Assembly: GCA_036571765.1 (NCBI GenBank)
Contig: BROE01000028.1
Span: 3,364,811-3,428,810, forward strand
Source: Plecoglossus altivelis
Taxonomy: Eukaryota; Chordata; Actinopteri; Osmeriformes; Plecoglossidae
Length of the DNA: 64,000 bases
Direction: 5' to 3'
Part shown: positions 23,630 to 35,553 of the stretch, piece after piece
Numbering within the stretch: position 1 is the first letter of the stretch
How the letters are laid out: each line of letters opens with the position of its first letter
Translations under genes and position numbers: made by a program
Notes under the pieces: model-generated
What the model saw: the letters and a program-made list of their open reading frames with translations, nothing else
What the model was told of the DNA's origin: nothing
Databases searched by the model: none

Positions 23630-26600
23630 AGCCCGTCTTTCATGTGCCCTGAGCAATTCCATCGTTCCTGTCTGCTTCACTGACTCGGGGGCCAAATGAG
23701 TGGGTTTCTATCAAGCCTCAAAAGGATTCAAAAGTGCCTTCTAAGAACCCAAACGGCAGAGAGGGTCATCAGTATGTGGCCTTGCTAGCAGTTGGTTTAC
23801 AGGTCAGTATGAGCATCAGATGGATGTCAGAGAGCCGATCATATTCCTATCAGTGTGTGCGAGTGTGTGTGTGCGCGTGTGTGTGTGTGTGTAGGGTTCA
23901 CGCTTACGCTTGGATCATCCATGGGAGAATACCTCTTCACAACCTGCCCCTCTTTGTTGATAAGGAACTACAAAGACAGAGAGAAGAATCAGCGAAGGAT
24001 CAGATACCAGTGACTGCATCATTCTTCATTGAAGTACCCTACTGAGAAAATCAGAAAATATCAGACTGTATCATGTCCTTTGAGTCTGTGTGGATGTGAG
24101 AAACACAAACCTTGGTGAAATTCCACTTGATGGAACTAAAAAAGGAAGAAAAAGAAATCGTTTATTAGAATCTAGTGGATTTTAAACCCCAAACGCCCCT
24201 ACACTCTGGTTGAACTCAAGTTTTGCAAACCCACCCTGCTTGCAGCGGCTACTTACTTTCCCATGAAGCCTTTTCCGTTTGGCTGTTCTTTCATCCACTT
24301 CCACAAGGGGTGGGCGTTGTCCCCGTTCACGTCAATCTTACTGAACATGTCAAACTCCGCTTTGTAGGACTTGGCAAACTGCTTGATCTGAGCCTCTGTT
24401 CCTGGTTCCTTCATAAACAAAACAGGAGATGTGAGCTGCGAATCTGCGCAGTTACGATACAGTACATCGACGTTACGCTCGCTTCCAGATTCTCAAGCTA
24501 ATCTTGAGATTCCGTTACCCTCATCTCAAGAGGGTCTCGTTCGCGAGTCGAAAGCGAACGTGTAGCCGTTATTCTCGCGTGTAGCGTTTTAAACACAACA
24601 GATAACCACCTTTCAACTTCTCTCGAAAATATGCATTGCCTCAGGCATATAAAACGTCTGCATGTGTAAGCCTACTGTAGGCGAGACTCGGTCGCTCAGT
24701 GTGGGGGACGTCAGAGGTGACTTACCTGGCTGCCGAACTGGTTGGAAGGGAAGGCCAAAATGCGTAAACCACTCTCAGCGTACTTAGCGTGCATCTCCGC
24801 AAACTGAGAGTAGTTTATTGGGGTTTTGCCTCATTTGGAGGCAACGTTTGTGACGATAACAACGTTGCCCCTGCACAACCATAAACACACACAGAGCAAA
24901 AAACAAAACAAGACGTGATTATACGGTATGTTGGAGGTCTGTGGTGAGATCAATGGCAACGGAAAAGGAGAAATATGTCACAAAGTATTTTCATATGTAG
25001 CAAACTCACCTGTATTTTTCGAGGGACACCTCGTTGCCATCGATATCCTTAGCAGAGAATTCATAGATAGACGTGGCCGTCTGCCAACTCTCTGTCGGTA
25101 AAGTCTGAGAGAAAGAGAAAATATATTGTTTTTAAAGAGAACAGGTACGCCTGTAAGGACAGGTTTTCAGTATGACCTAATGCGACTAATGTTTAGCATT
25201 TTCAGTTACTCCTGGTTGACAAAAAACTACTTTCCATACGCAATGGGTTCTTCTTACTGAAAGCTAATCGTTTAAAGAAAATAACTGTACATTTCACGTG
25301 ACAATTCAAAAGCTCCTAGAAACATAACTCCATCAAGTTACGTTTTTTCAAAGAATCCAAAATAAATAACAAATAAAATATAAGTGGCCAACGCAAATAA
25401 ATGACTCCCTGTAGGCCGTCAGAGCCGTTTGAGACCCATTTAAGGACCCCTTCCTGTCGTTCTTACCATATTCTGCAGTAGGAGAGAGGAGGACAGAAAG
25501 TCACACGATCAAAACGCTAGGTGTCCAATAGTCCTACTAGTGAAATTCACTAAATCTTAAATACTTTCCCGAAAATTGCCCGCATATCCCAAAAATATCA
25601 GCTATTAAACGGTTCCGTTATGTTATTATAGTATCGCATGCCTACAGACAGAATTTTGGATTACCGTGGCCGTTAAAATATGCACTACCATCGCCAGTAG
25701 GATTTTACATAAACAATAGAAAATAAGGCGGTTACACCGCCCAGTTCGCAGGAATTATTGTGAAACTCAGGAGCTGTAGGACAGGTTTCCAGTTTGACCT
25801 TATGCGACTAATTTTTAGCATTTTCACTTACTCCTGGTTAACAAAAAACTGCTGGAAAATAACTACATTTCACATGACAATTCAAAAGATCCTAGAAACA
25901 TAACTCCATCAAATTACGTTTTTTCAAATAATCCAAATTAAATAACAAATAAAATATAAGTGGCCAACGCAGATAAATGACTCCCTGTAGGCCGTCAGAG
26001 CCGTTTGAGACTCATTTAAGGACCCCTTCCTGCCGTTCTTACCATCTGAAGTAGGAGAGAGAGGAGGACAGAGGACCCCGAAAGACGCATGTTTGCGTCT
26101 TAGTAAGGTCCGCTAAAAAGGCAGAAAGCGATTATATGCCGCTCTTAGCTGGCTGTACCACCCCGGCACCTGACACTGAGAAACTGTGAGCTGTGATGCA
26201 CCTTTTGTATGACACACTGCAGATCATTGACAGAGAAGATACTGTGACATTCATCTGCTGACGTCTGATCACACTGAGATAGCTCCCATAACAGCTGCAA
26301 TATATACTGTTAGGACACAGCTGAGTGGTCAGGGGTAAAGGTAAAGGAAATCTCTTACTCAATCTGGGCAGAACTGATTAGAAAAATTAAGGACTTGTGG
26401 TGCTGTTGCAATTGGAACAACTGATGTTACAACATCAGAGCTAATTAGCATAAAGGTCATTTTAAAATCAGTGTCTGCAATTGGCAACCATAATAAAGTA
26501 TCTTAATCAAATCATTCTGATAACCTTATCTATTCTGATAAAAAAGCAACTAAAATGTAACGTCATGACACCAGAACAACAGCAGTTCGTTCACATGACC

Positions 26601-27135
26601 CTTGACAAAGGCCCACACAGAAATACCCCGACCATCGTACAATCCCAGAGAACAGTCTGCCGCCAGTCGCTGTTTCGCCACGAGATTAAAAACACTTCCG
26701 GATTGTTTTCCCAGTTTAAACTCTGAATCATTAATTGCACGTTGTGATCAAGTAGACCTTGAAAACATGGTAATTGCTGAAATGATACATGTATGTGGAT
26801 ATGGTATTTACAAGTAGCATGTAGGCATACATATGAACATATTATTATATCTACATAGTCGTACCAAAGTCACACGATCAAAACGCTAGGTGTCCAATAG
26901 TCCTACATGCTAAAGTCCTAGTGAAATTAACTAAATCTTAAATACTTTCCCGAAAACTGCCCGCATATCCCAAAAATATCAGCCATTAAACGGTTCCGTC
27001 ATGTTATTATAGTATCGCATGCCTACAGCCAGAATTTTGAATTACCGTGGCCGTTAAAATATACACTACCATCGCCAGTAGGATTCCGCTGCTCGCCAAT
27101 CCCGCAATTATCAAAATACAATGAAGTTTCTTCAT
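23417..27135 (-). CDS. gpx4: Phospholipid hydroperoxide glutathione peroxidase (selenoprotein)
   Basis: GPX4 reduces phospholipid hydroperoxides with glutathione and blocks ferroptosis. Exons in transcript order: 27046-27135, 25010-25104, 24726-24870, 24257-24408, 24111-24135, 23908-23967, 23417-23449; all phases close. The product is 199 residues, starting MKKLHCILIIAGLASSGILL, a hydrophobic signal-like N-terminus. The catalytic TGA (24833-24831) in ASK-U-GKT is selenocysteine; Gln of FGSQ and Trp and Asn of SIKWNF complete the catalytic set. It lacks the loop present in tetrameric GPXs, as expected of GPX4, and ends VVEKDLPNYL. A short form using an ATG-only first exon would be exactly 170 residues with Sec at 46, the same as the mammalian cytosolic enzyme. 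The gene shares a 545-bp head-to-head promoter with polr2e. Automatic pipelines may truncate it at the TGA. Confidence 0.95.
24831..24833 (-). other. gpx4: Selenocysteine codon TGA of gpx4
   Basis: The TGA lies in frame inside exon 24726-24870, between NVASK and GKTPINY, at the exact site of the GPX catalytic residue. Together with the SECIS element in the 3' UTR it is a recoded codon and not a nonsense mutation. Confidence 0.96.
25150..25773. repeat. Tandem duplication around the gpx4 5' end, copy A
   Basis: About 620 bp closely matches copy B (25774-26070 plus 26866-27200) over its length, with point changes and small indels. It contains an ATG-plus-donor (25469-25467, then GTAAGA) and a remnant of the first exon (about 25670-25715) from which roughly 45 bp, including the start codon and most of the signal-like segment, are missing. 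It lies in the first intron of gpx4. Confidence 0.85.
25467..25469 (-). other. gpx4: Candidate ATG-only coding part of an alternative gpx4 first exon (copy A)
   Basis: Minus strand ATATG is followed directly by GTAAGAACG, a good donor. Splicing at phase 0 to exon 25010-25104 gives M-TLPTESW..., a 170-residue protein that aligns without gaps to the mammalian cytosolic form (M then seven residues including the Trp). A transcription start inside the intron is inferred, not shown. Confidence 0.45.
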
Positions 27136-27205
27136 TTTATATAAACAAGAGAAAATAAGGCGGTTACACCGCCCAGTTCGCAGGAATTATTGTGAAACGC
27201 ACGAG
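25774..27205. repeat. Tandem duplication around the gpx4 5' end, copy B, split by a 0.8-kb segment
   Basis: This copy holds the intact first coding exon (27046-27135) and a second ATG-plus-donor (26045-26043). Relative to copy A it has an extra segment at about 26071-26866, between GAGGAGGACAGA and AAAGTCACACG. That segment has no clear terminal repeats or coding capacity; it may be an insertion here or a deletion in copy A. Confidence 0.82.
26043..26045 (-). other. gpx4: Candidate ATG-only coding part of an alternative gpx4 first exon (copy B)
   Basis: Minus strand CTTCAG-ATG is followed by GTAAGAACGG. It is the duplicate of the site at 25467. Because an AG precedes the ATG it could also be read as a 3-base microexon adding one Met, but an alternative first exon is more likely. 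Confidence 0.42.
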
Positions 27206-27679
27206 ATAAATCGAGGGGGCGTTTCATGCCGAATCGTCAGTATTCCGCTTTCAAATGCCTTTAGTCACAACTGCTTTCACGCACAAACATGTATATAGGC
27301 AATTAAATATGTGTTAGGATTAAGAATTACACCTCAGTGCGTTAGAATAGGCCTTGTTTTTTGTCATTGGTTGTTTTACATTTTAAAAACGATCAGACCA
27401 CCCAGTAGTTCAGAGCCTCACAGACTCGAATATTTCTATTTAATCAACACTGATCTGAATGGTTGCTACATATCTCAATAAAAAACAGTTTTGGTTGGTT
27501 TTAATACAAAAAGTAAAAAATTAAAAAAAACTAACGCTGAGAAGCAAGCGTGCTTACACGACGTCATCAATGCGCGTCGAATAACAATTCATCGTGAGCT
27601 AGTGTGTCTGAAGTTAGCATCTTAAATAATTAAATATATTTATTGTCTATACTTTCTTTGGTAAACATCATATTAAGAC
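27136..27679. promoter_or_regulatory. Shared head-to-head promoter region of gpx4 and polr2e
   Basis: Only 544 bp separate the divergent start codons. The segment must hold both 5' UTRs and promoters. It is AT-rich with no clear TATA box in a proper position. An ACGACGTCATC element near 27558 resembles a CRE. Confidence 0.7.
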
Positions 27680-29556
27680 ATGGATGACGAAGAGGAAACG
27701 TATAGGTTATGGAAAATTAGAAAAACCATCATGCAGGTGGGTTATATTACCAATGTTCTGTTAACAGTCATCCATAGGATTCGTTATACCAGCTTACCGA
27801 TCTTTAAGTTTTAGTGCATTGAATTAGCTCGACTGAACTACTATTTTAGATTTTTCTCTGTAATTAAAATATAAGTGATACAAAGACTCAGACATTGCTG
27901 TAAATGTGACAAGCGAAATGTAGCTAGCTGATCATCGAAAATTCAAGAACTCTCCTAGAGAAAGTTATCCGAGACTCAACCCATCTGTGCTGTTCTTGAC
28001 AAGTATCTGTTCCACAGTTATGTCATGACCGAGGTTACCTAGTGACCCAGGATGAGTTAGACCAGACTTTGGATGAGTTTAAGAGCCAGTTCGGAGACAA
28101 GCCGAGCGAGGGTCGTCCAAGACGCACGGATCTCACGGTGCTCGTGGCTCACAACGACGACCCCACAGACCAGATGTTTGTTTTCTTTCCGGGTAAGATG
28201 ATTAACGATATCACCAGGTGACGTTAATTTCGGTGTAAGAAACCACGATTTACTAAACAGGCATTTACAAGTCAGATCAAACACCCCCCCCCCCTCCTCC
28301 TTGTGCCCTCAGAGGAACCCAAGGTTGGAATCAAGACCATTAAGATGTACTGTCAGAGGATGCAGGAAGAGAACATTACACGCGCCATCATTGTTGTCCA
28401 GATGGGTATGACACCATCAGCAAAGCAGGTGCGTGTATAAGCTAAACAGCCGGTCCCACCGTTGGTGACTAACAAACCACAACGGTTGTGGTCATTAAAA
28501 GTCATCTGTTGCCGTTTCTTTGCCGCACCAAAACAACAAATCATTTTTGTTTGCAATTGTGGATGGTAATTTGTAAAGAATGAATTAATTTCTGGGTTTA
28601 TTTCAGTCTCTCGTTGACATGGCCCCTAAATACATCTTGGAACAGTTTCTACAGCAGGAACTGCTCATTAACATCACGGAGCACGAGGTTTGACTCATAA
28701 ACACAGTCAGATATTTGGACATTTCTGGCAAAATGCTGATAGAATCAGTATGCGTCACCGTCAATCTTGATGAGCGATTGTGGTCTTGTGATTTTCCCCC
28801 CCTTCCCACAGCTGGTTCCGGAACATATTGTTATGTCAAAAGAGGAACTGTCTGAACTTCTGACTCGATAGTATCCTTCCACACTGATGTCGAACAACAA
28901 ATTATACGTGTCCCACGAACATCTGCAGGGTTTCACACCCAGTCAGGTGGTCAGTTTACCCTTGTTAACCTGCACTGAGATGTAGGACTGCTTTAGAGAC
29001 TGTGTCACAGTATGTAGCTTGGTGAGAAGTATGGAAGTGTTACTGGCCAGTTGCTTGTCCTTCACTTGTGTTCCTGAAGTAAGCTGAAGGAAAGCCAGTT
29101 ACCCAGGATCCAGGCAGGGGATCCCGTTGCTCGCTACTTCGGCCTTAAGAGGGGCCAGGTGTGTATTTCTAAGACTCTCTTCCTGTTTGGAGTTCATTCT
29201 CTACCTTTTGTTTCTGCCATGTATGCTATTGTTACACTTCCTGTTAAGGTGCCTCGTGGCGATTTACATTTCACGAGTTGTTTTTCTCACCGGGAAGATT
29301 CACTCTTTTGGCTGATGGTCCACATTTTAAGAACAAACCAAAATATGAATGTGATTGGTTGGTAGAGAGCTTGACCAATGAGATCAATATGTGGAAACCC
29401 AATCAAAAGCTTCATCTTGTGACAGATTCACACGCACATTCTGTTGATAAACACAGAAATAGTTCAGGTTGTCTTCCATTGTTGTTGCAGGTGGTAAAGA
29501 TTATCAGGCCCAGTGAGACAGCAGGTCGTTACATCACCTACAGACTGGTCCAGTGA
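27680..29556 (+). CDS. polr2e: DNA-directed RNA polymerases I, II and III subunit RPABC1 (RPB5)
   Basis: RPB5 is a common subunit of the three nuclear RNA polymerases and forms part of the lower jaw that grips downstream DNA. Exons: 27680-27736, 28018-28192, 28313-28428, 28607-28687, 28812-28870, 29080-29158, 29491-29556; every junction closes in phase and the product is 210 residues, the usual length. It starts MDDEEETYRLWKIRKTIMQ, has the eukaryotic jaw domain (LVAHNDDPTDQMFVFF) and the C-terminal assembly domain shared with archaeal RpoH (HIVMSKEELSELLTRY, then LPRIQAGDPVARYFGLKRGQ), and ends ETAGRYITYRLVQ. It is compact compared with its neighbours and nearly free of repeats, fitting a housekeeping gene. 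Confidence 0.98.
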
Positions 29557-29893
29557 CTGTGCTACTGGTAAGACTACCGGTGCCAAAGTGGGACAAACTA
29601 AAACAGTTCCTATCTTTTTCGAATGCAACATTGAACAGTGCAAGTCTATTAACATTCAGTGACAGTTTGTGTGTACCTGTCATTCCACTTGAGTAAGTCT
29701 GTTGCCGTGGAGATGGTAACTACGTCAACCTGTGCTGTTCTGTTCCCATAGGTATGGCACAACACCTGGAGGTGTGGAGGAATCGGAACTGGTATCCTAG
29801 TCAAGAGAGCTATTGTATGATTGGCGGTTTGCCATCTCAATTTTAATCCTGTTTTAGTTACTTTCTCTTTGTGAACTTTTGTAATTCTGTGTC

Positions 29894-29899
29894 AATAAA
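29894..29899 (+). other. polr2e: Polyadenylation signal of polr2e
   Basis: AATAAA lies about 340 bp after the polr2e stop codon, followed by a T-rich stretch. Confidence 0.8.
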
Positions 29900-30347
29900 C
29901 TGTCAGAAAAAAATGGGTTGTTTTTTTTTTAAATCAGAAAGATGCTTCTTACGTCACATTAGTTGTGAAACTAATTTGACAGCACGAAAGATGACCTAGC
30001 AACCAAAGTAAACATTTACACACCAATACCTGATTAGCCCAAGTCTGTAGTCCTCTTTAACCAGTCTGTTGCTCCCCCATCCTGCCAACAAGCACACTTT
30101 TATAAACACATTTCTGCGTGAGCATACCTTCTTTTTCCTGAAGAAGGCCATGGTTGTTTTCAAACTGCTTGTAGTTCGCAGGTTACAAATGAAGTTAAAA
30201 GAAAATAAAACCCTTTCACTGTCTGTTCTGAAGAGGTTGATACAGGTAAGCATTGTTTGCCTTTTGGTTTTGTTAACAAGGTGAGCGCCCGCTTACTTTG
30301 CATGGATGTCTTTGAGGGCGTGGCCAACACATACGTTCACTGGCCTG

Positions 30348-30775
30348 AACATCCATCCATCCATCCATTATCTACTGCTTATCCCTGGGAGGGATTGCAG
30401 TGCCGCTTCTTCCCATTGAGGGGTCACGGGTGACTGGAGCCTAACCCAGTAGCTTCGGGCCATAGGCAGGGTACACCCTGGACTGGGGCCAGCAAGTCGC
30501 AGGGCCAACACATAGACACAGACAACCACTCACTCACACATCCACTCCCTAGGGGCAATTTCTCAATATACCAATTAACCTATCACATGCATGTCTTTGG
30601 ACGGTGGGAGGAAGCCGGAGTGCCCGGAGAGAACCCACGGTAACACGGGGAGGACATGCAGACTCCACCCAGAGAGACCATGTGATGTTGGATTCAGCCC
30701 AAGAATCGAACCCAAGATCTCCTTCCTGGGAGGCAAGGGCTCTAACCGCACCGCCACCATGCACCCCCCTGGTCT
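30348..30775. mobile_element. Fragment of a widespread teleost interspersed repeat
   Basis: It begins with CCATCCATCCATTATCTACTG and contains GGGCAATTTCTCAATATACC, CATGCATGTCTTTGGACGGT, GGAGAACCCACGG and GGACATGCAGACTCCACCC, ending in a CGCACCGCCACCATGC block. These phrases occur in a very common high-copy repeat of fish genomes. I recognise the phrases but cannot name the family with certainty, and the element is diverged. Confidence 0.75.
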
Positions 30776-30873
30776 GAACAATGAATCAATTAGTCCACCT
30801 GCTTGACTTCATACACAACCTTCTAAATAAACAAAGACAACAATTCAATCATTTCAAGTCGGATGCTTACCCT

Positions 30874-30879
30874 TTTAAT
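30874..30879 (-). other. arhgap45: Possible polyadenylation signal of arhgap45
   Basis: TTTAAT on the plus strand is ATTAAA on the minus strand, the commonest variant signal, about 590 bp after the arhgap45 stop codon. Confidence 0.4.
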
Positions 30880-31467
30880 TCTTATAATAACTTGGAAAAT
30901 TGTATTTAGCACATATTACATACAAAAATAGGCAACGGTGAAGGGGGGGGAGGAGATCAATAAAAACCATTTCTGGATCAATCTTTTTCGTTTTAGTGCT
31001 GAAATAAAACCAGCAGCACTTTATAAACCTCATCGGCTTCGAAATGTATCTCTTACGTCAATCTGACACAAAACGCACCAAACTTCACCACGCATTAACG
31101 AAAAGCATTTAGGAGCGACGTGTTTTAAAAGAGGACAAGAAAATGAAACACCTTTAAACGTTTAAAAACAGCAGGTTCGTAAGCTTATAAGCGTTGACAT
31201 GGGAACAATCAGCAAGGCAACCACGAAGCTCCCAACATCCACGTCTAAGTAAAAGCTCAAGACACATTTAGCATGACCGTTAGAAGGTACTACTATCTCA
31301 GATCGTTGGGAACGGTAAAAACAGGACTCGTTCTGGATGAAAAACCTCGAAAACATCTGCTATTTTGGATTAAACAGCAGGTGAAATTCAAACAATTCGC
31401 CCTATTATTTTTTTTAGTCCTAACACATGCCTGGATTCTCAACTGAACTCGACTGGGGTGCACTTGT

Positions 31468-34050
31468 TTAGACAAACTCAGCCTCCCTGTCCCTGCTTCT
31501 GCTGAGGGGGAGCTTACCAACACACCGGTGAGCCAGTGAGTGCCCTGCCAGGCCCAGCACACAGCTACTGCTGCTGCTGCTGTTGTTGTTGTTGTTGGAC
31601 TGGTTCATGCTGAGCTCTGCCATGGAGGAGCTGAGCTCCAGGTGCAGCTCAGATACCTCCAGGTCTGGGGGCTCCGTGTCTGGAGGGGCAGGGGGGGCAG
31701 GGTCAAGGGCTTCTCTATCCTGGCTCTGATCCCAGTCCTGGATTTGCTCCTGGTCCTGGTCCTGCTCCTGGACCTGGTAGTGGACCTGGTCGCCCAGGTG
31801 AAGAGAATGCCCAGAGAGATCCAGACTGTCTCGGCAGCTCAGCTGGTCGTCGTCGGTGCTGACCTCGCTCTCCTGCTTGACCAGCCTCGCTGGACGCTCC
31901 GAGAGGGAGGCCCTCTGACCGGACTCGTCCAGCTCCCAGACCGAGTCCTCCAGCAGGTCACTGGAGCCCAGGGAGCCTGGAGAACTGCCTGGAGGAGGAA
32001 GAGGAGGGAGAGGAGGAGGGAGAGTAGGAGGGAGAGGAAGAAGAAGAGGAGGAGGGAGTAGAGGAGGAATAGGAGGGAGAGGAGGACGGAGGCAGAAGAG
32101 GAGGAAGACGATGAGGAGGAAGAGGAGGAGGAGCGAGAGGAGGAAGAAGAGTAGGAGGGAGAGGAGGAAGAAGAGGAGAGGAGGTGGCAGGAGAGGATGG
32201 GGAGGAGGTGGAAGAAGATGAGGAGGAAGAGGAGGGAGAGGAGGTGGCAGGAGAGGATGGGGAGGAGGAAGAGGAAGGGGAGGAGGTGGAAGAAGAAGAA
32301 GATGAGGAGGAGGAAGAGGAGAACTTCAGAAACACATCCGACACTCAGACAAGATGTGTGGATCCTCCTGTGTCTGACTACAGCAATACCTTGTGTTCCA
32401 GTCTGCTCACTAACAGTACCGTGTATCTAAACCTGACAATTACAGGAGATACCCTGTGTGATGAGGATGTAACAGATGCACGGTCTATACCAGGGGTCTC
32501 CAATCCTGGTCCTCAAGGGCTGCTGTCCCAAAGGTTTTAGATGTTTCCCTGCTCCAGCACACCTCTCTAATAAAGGGTTGTTATGAAGCTTCCACAGAGC
32601 TTGGTAATGCCTCATTCATTAGAATCAGATGTGCTGGAGCAGGGAAACATCTAAAACCTTCGGGACAGCGGGACCAGGATTGGAGACCCCTGATCTATAT
32701 GCTTCTTACCGCATCCCTCGTCTATCTTGTCAGAGTCCGCTCTGCCCGGCTCCTTGCTGCCATCCTCTTCCTCGACTTCTGCAGCGTCCGCTGCCCTCTC
32801 GCCGTCCGCACCGCTCTGATCCAGCAGGGGGCGCCACAGAACAGGGGACAGGGTTAGTGCATGAGCACATGGCTCGTAGATACATCGGGCGACGGGTGCA
32901 TTCGCGCACGCAAAGCGACTGGTCGACGCTTTGCTGTACAGCGTAATTCATCGATTGAAGATTCATCCGTGAAGTTCACAGGATGATCTCCAAGTACATC
33001 AACCAGCCAACAACACGACAAAGCACTTCTACATATGATGTAAATCATGCTCATGTTTTGGGTAGAGGGGTGCTCCTGTTCACACACACCTGTGGGTGAG
33101 AGGTGGAGGACTGAGAGGTGGAGGATGTGGACGACTTGGACTGGAAGATGGTGGTGTAGAAGACGATGAGAGCCTCCACAATGCGAGCCTGGTGGGGGTA
33201 GTCCACCAGGGAGGACAGGGACACGGTGGCTCCGGTGGGACGAGGACGCATCAGAGAGGGACCGAACACGATGCCCAGGTTACTGGGGCTCATCTTGTTG
33301 TCCTGCTCCAACTCAGCAATCCTGGGCGGGGAAGGAGGGAGGGAGGGAAGGAGAGAGGGAGGGAGGAAAGGAGAGAGGGAGGAAGAGAGAGGACAGGAGA
33401 GAGAGGAAAAAGGGAGGAAAAGAACATGGGAGGGAGGGAGAGAGAGAAAGGGAGGGAGAGGATGGCAGAGAGAGAGGGGGAGACAGAGGAGGTGAGAGAG
33501 AAAAAGGGAGGAAAAGAAAATGGGAGGGAGAGAGAGGAGAAGAGAGGAAAAAGAAAGAGGAAACTTTCTTTTAACAAGTCAAAACAGACACTCTGTTCTC
33601 TCAGAGAGGGCAGCATGTATAGTCGTCCTCTTATAAAGCACGTGTGCAGCACATCCCAGCCCGAGTCATCATGCGGGCTGACCTGCGGAGGTGGCGTATG
33701 ATGTAGCGCAGCGTGGAGACGTTCGTCTTGGGCAGTCCACTGATCAGCCCTTTTAGCCGCTCCACCAGAACCAGGGTGTCTGGGTCTGTGTCCGGGCCCT
33801 GGTCCACCAGCTCCGGGCCCCTGCCGGCCCCAGGGCCCCCTGTCCCAGCCTCCTCCCCTTCAGGGCCCCCCTCGCCTGTGTGAAGGCTGTCCTTAGCCAG
33901 CCCCATCAGGCTGTGATACAGGCGGAACTGCATGATAGGCTCTGGGAGCTGGGGAGGGATGAGGAGTGAGCACACACACTTGGATCGCGTTGTCAATTAG
34001 AACTTGACATGTGTCCGTGTGCCTGTATGCGTGTGTGTGTCTGCCTGTAT

Positions 34051-34090
<40 letters not shown>

Positions 34091-35509
34091 CTGTCTGAGG
34101 TAGAGCTTGAGCACGTTACTGATGTCGTGTGGCGAGCACTGGGACAACTCCACCAGCTCCTTGCCGTTCTCAAACGCCTGACATAGCTTCTCCACGCGAG
34201 TCTTGACGCCATTCACCCTGTAGATGCCCTGGGGAGGGAAGGGAGGGGAGGTGGAGGGAGGGAGTAGGAGAGAAATGAAGAGAAGCAATCAGAGAAAGAA
34301 GCATTATCCATTCACTCGCTCTCTTACTCCTTTGCCAACACCCACCCACCCACCCTCTCCCTCCCCCTCCCTCCCTCCCCTCACCTTCATCCGCAGTGCC
34401 CTTCTCTCTATCTCTGAGATGCACTTGGTGATGATGAAGGGGATGCCATTGCTGCTGGCACCGGCCACCTGGGAGAAGTCCCTGCCGAACAGCTGCAGTT
34501 TGCCCTGCAGCTTCTTGTGGCCACACTGGATGGCCAGGGTCTCCAGGCAACGCTTGTGACACGCCAGGAAACACTGTAGGAGGGGGAGGGAGGATCCAGG
34601 AAGTTGTGATTTGTCCTGTGATTAAAGGAGTTGGCCTGTGCATGCCCTAAAGGCAGTGCCAATGTTAGGATGTGTGAAGCTACAAAATAACTTTTTTTTG
34701 TTGTTGAAAGGTTCCATGTCTTTTGAGTTCCTATGGTGACGTAATCCTTTGTGGGTTAGAAAGAACCCTTCAGGGTTCTGAAGGGTACCGATGGACCTGC
34801 CGTCGTTTCGTTTTTAATGTTGGTGTACAAGAGGAACACTGCTTTGGACACATTTGGAAACACTGTATGCACACCGTGACAGAACAACAGAACAAGAACA
34901 GACGCAACCTTCCGGAACCTTCCCGGAGCGTTCCGTAAGCCACCTCACCTCCTCACACTCAGCTCCCTGGAAGTACACGTAGCTGTCACACTCCCGACAT
35001 TTGGCTGGGGTCCGCAGCTTCTTCATACGGTGGGTCAGGGCTGCCTTGGAAAGACCCATGTTCCTGAAGGGCCCCGTGGGAGCCGGCATCTCAGGCTCCA
35101 TACCGTTGATGTCTGAGGGGAGGAGGAGGAGGTCATAAACACATAGAAGGCAGGGATGAGGAGTGACCGGCAGGTCAGGAGGAGCTCGCGCCTCACTTGA
35201 TGTCTCGCAGGACGCCACGTTCCCGTCGTTCTCGTCCACGTCCTCATTGGACGACATGGTGCCGGTGGAGGAGGTGCGCGCCATTTTGCTGATGTCAACT
35301 GAAACACACACAAAAGCAGTCAACCACTGCTCAGGTGGTTCGGAACGGTAGACACCGATCATGTGGGAAGACGTGCTACAGCGGGACGGGGGACGTCGGC
35401 TGGTTGGCATGGTTACCTGTGCTAGAGGTAGGAGACTCATAGCCTGCTTCTCCTCCCACGCTGTCGTCACTGACTGTGGAGCCCCACGACTTGTGGACCT
35501 TCCCTGGAG

Positions 35510-35553
<44 letters not shown>

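Larger units (their letters stand above)
31468..32815 (-). other. arhgap45: arhgap45 C-terminal tail exons
   Basis: Exon 32710-32815 encodes an acidic linker (GSKEPGRADSDKIDEG). Exon 31468-31988 (521 bp) encodes a Ser/Asp/Gln-rich tail with repeated QEQDQDQEQ, an NQSNNNNNSSSSS run from a CAG/GTT microsatellite on the plus strand near 31567-31595, and the conserved ending REAEFV before TAA at 31470-31468. Confidence 0.88.

Noticed and set aside
24831..24833. In-frame stop codon suggesting gpx4 is a pseudogene
   Set aside because: It is the selenocysteine codon at the catalytic position, with a SECIS in the 3' UTR; all other exons and splice sites are intact.
31540..32344. Plus- and minus-strand open frames encoding poly-Glu/Arg or poly-Ser
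   Set aside because: They come from the GAG tract and the antisense strand of the last arhgap45 exon.
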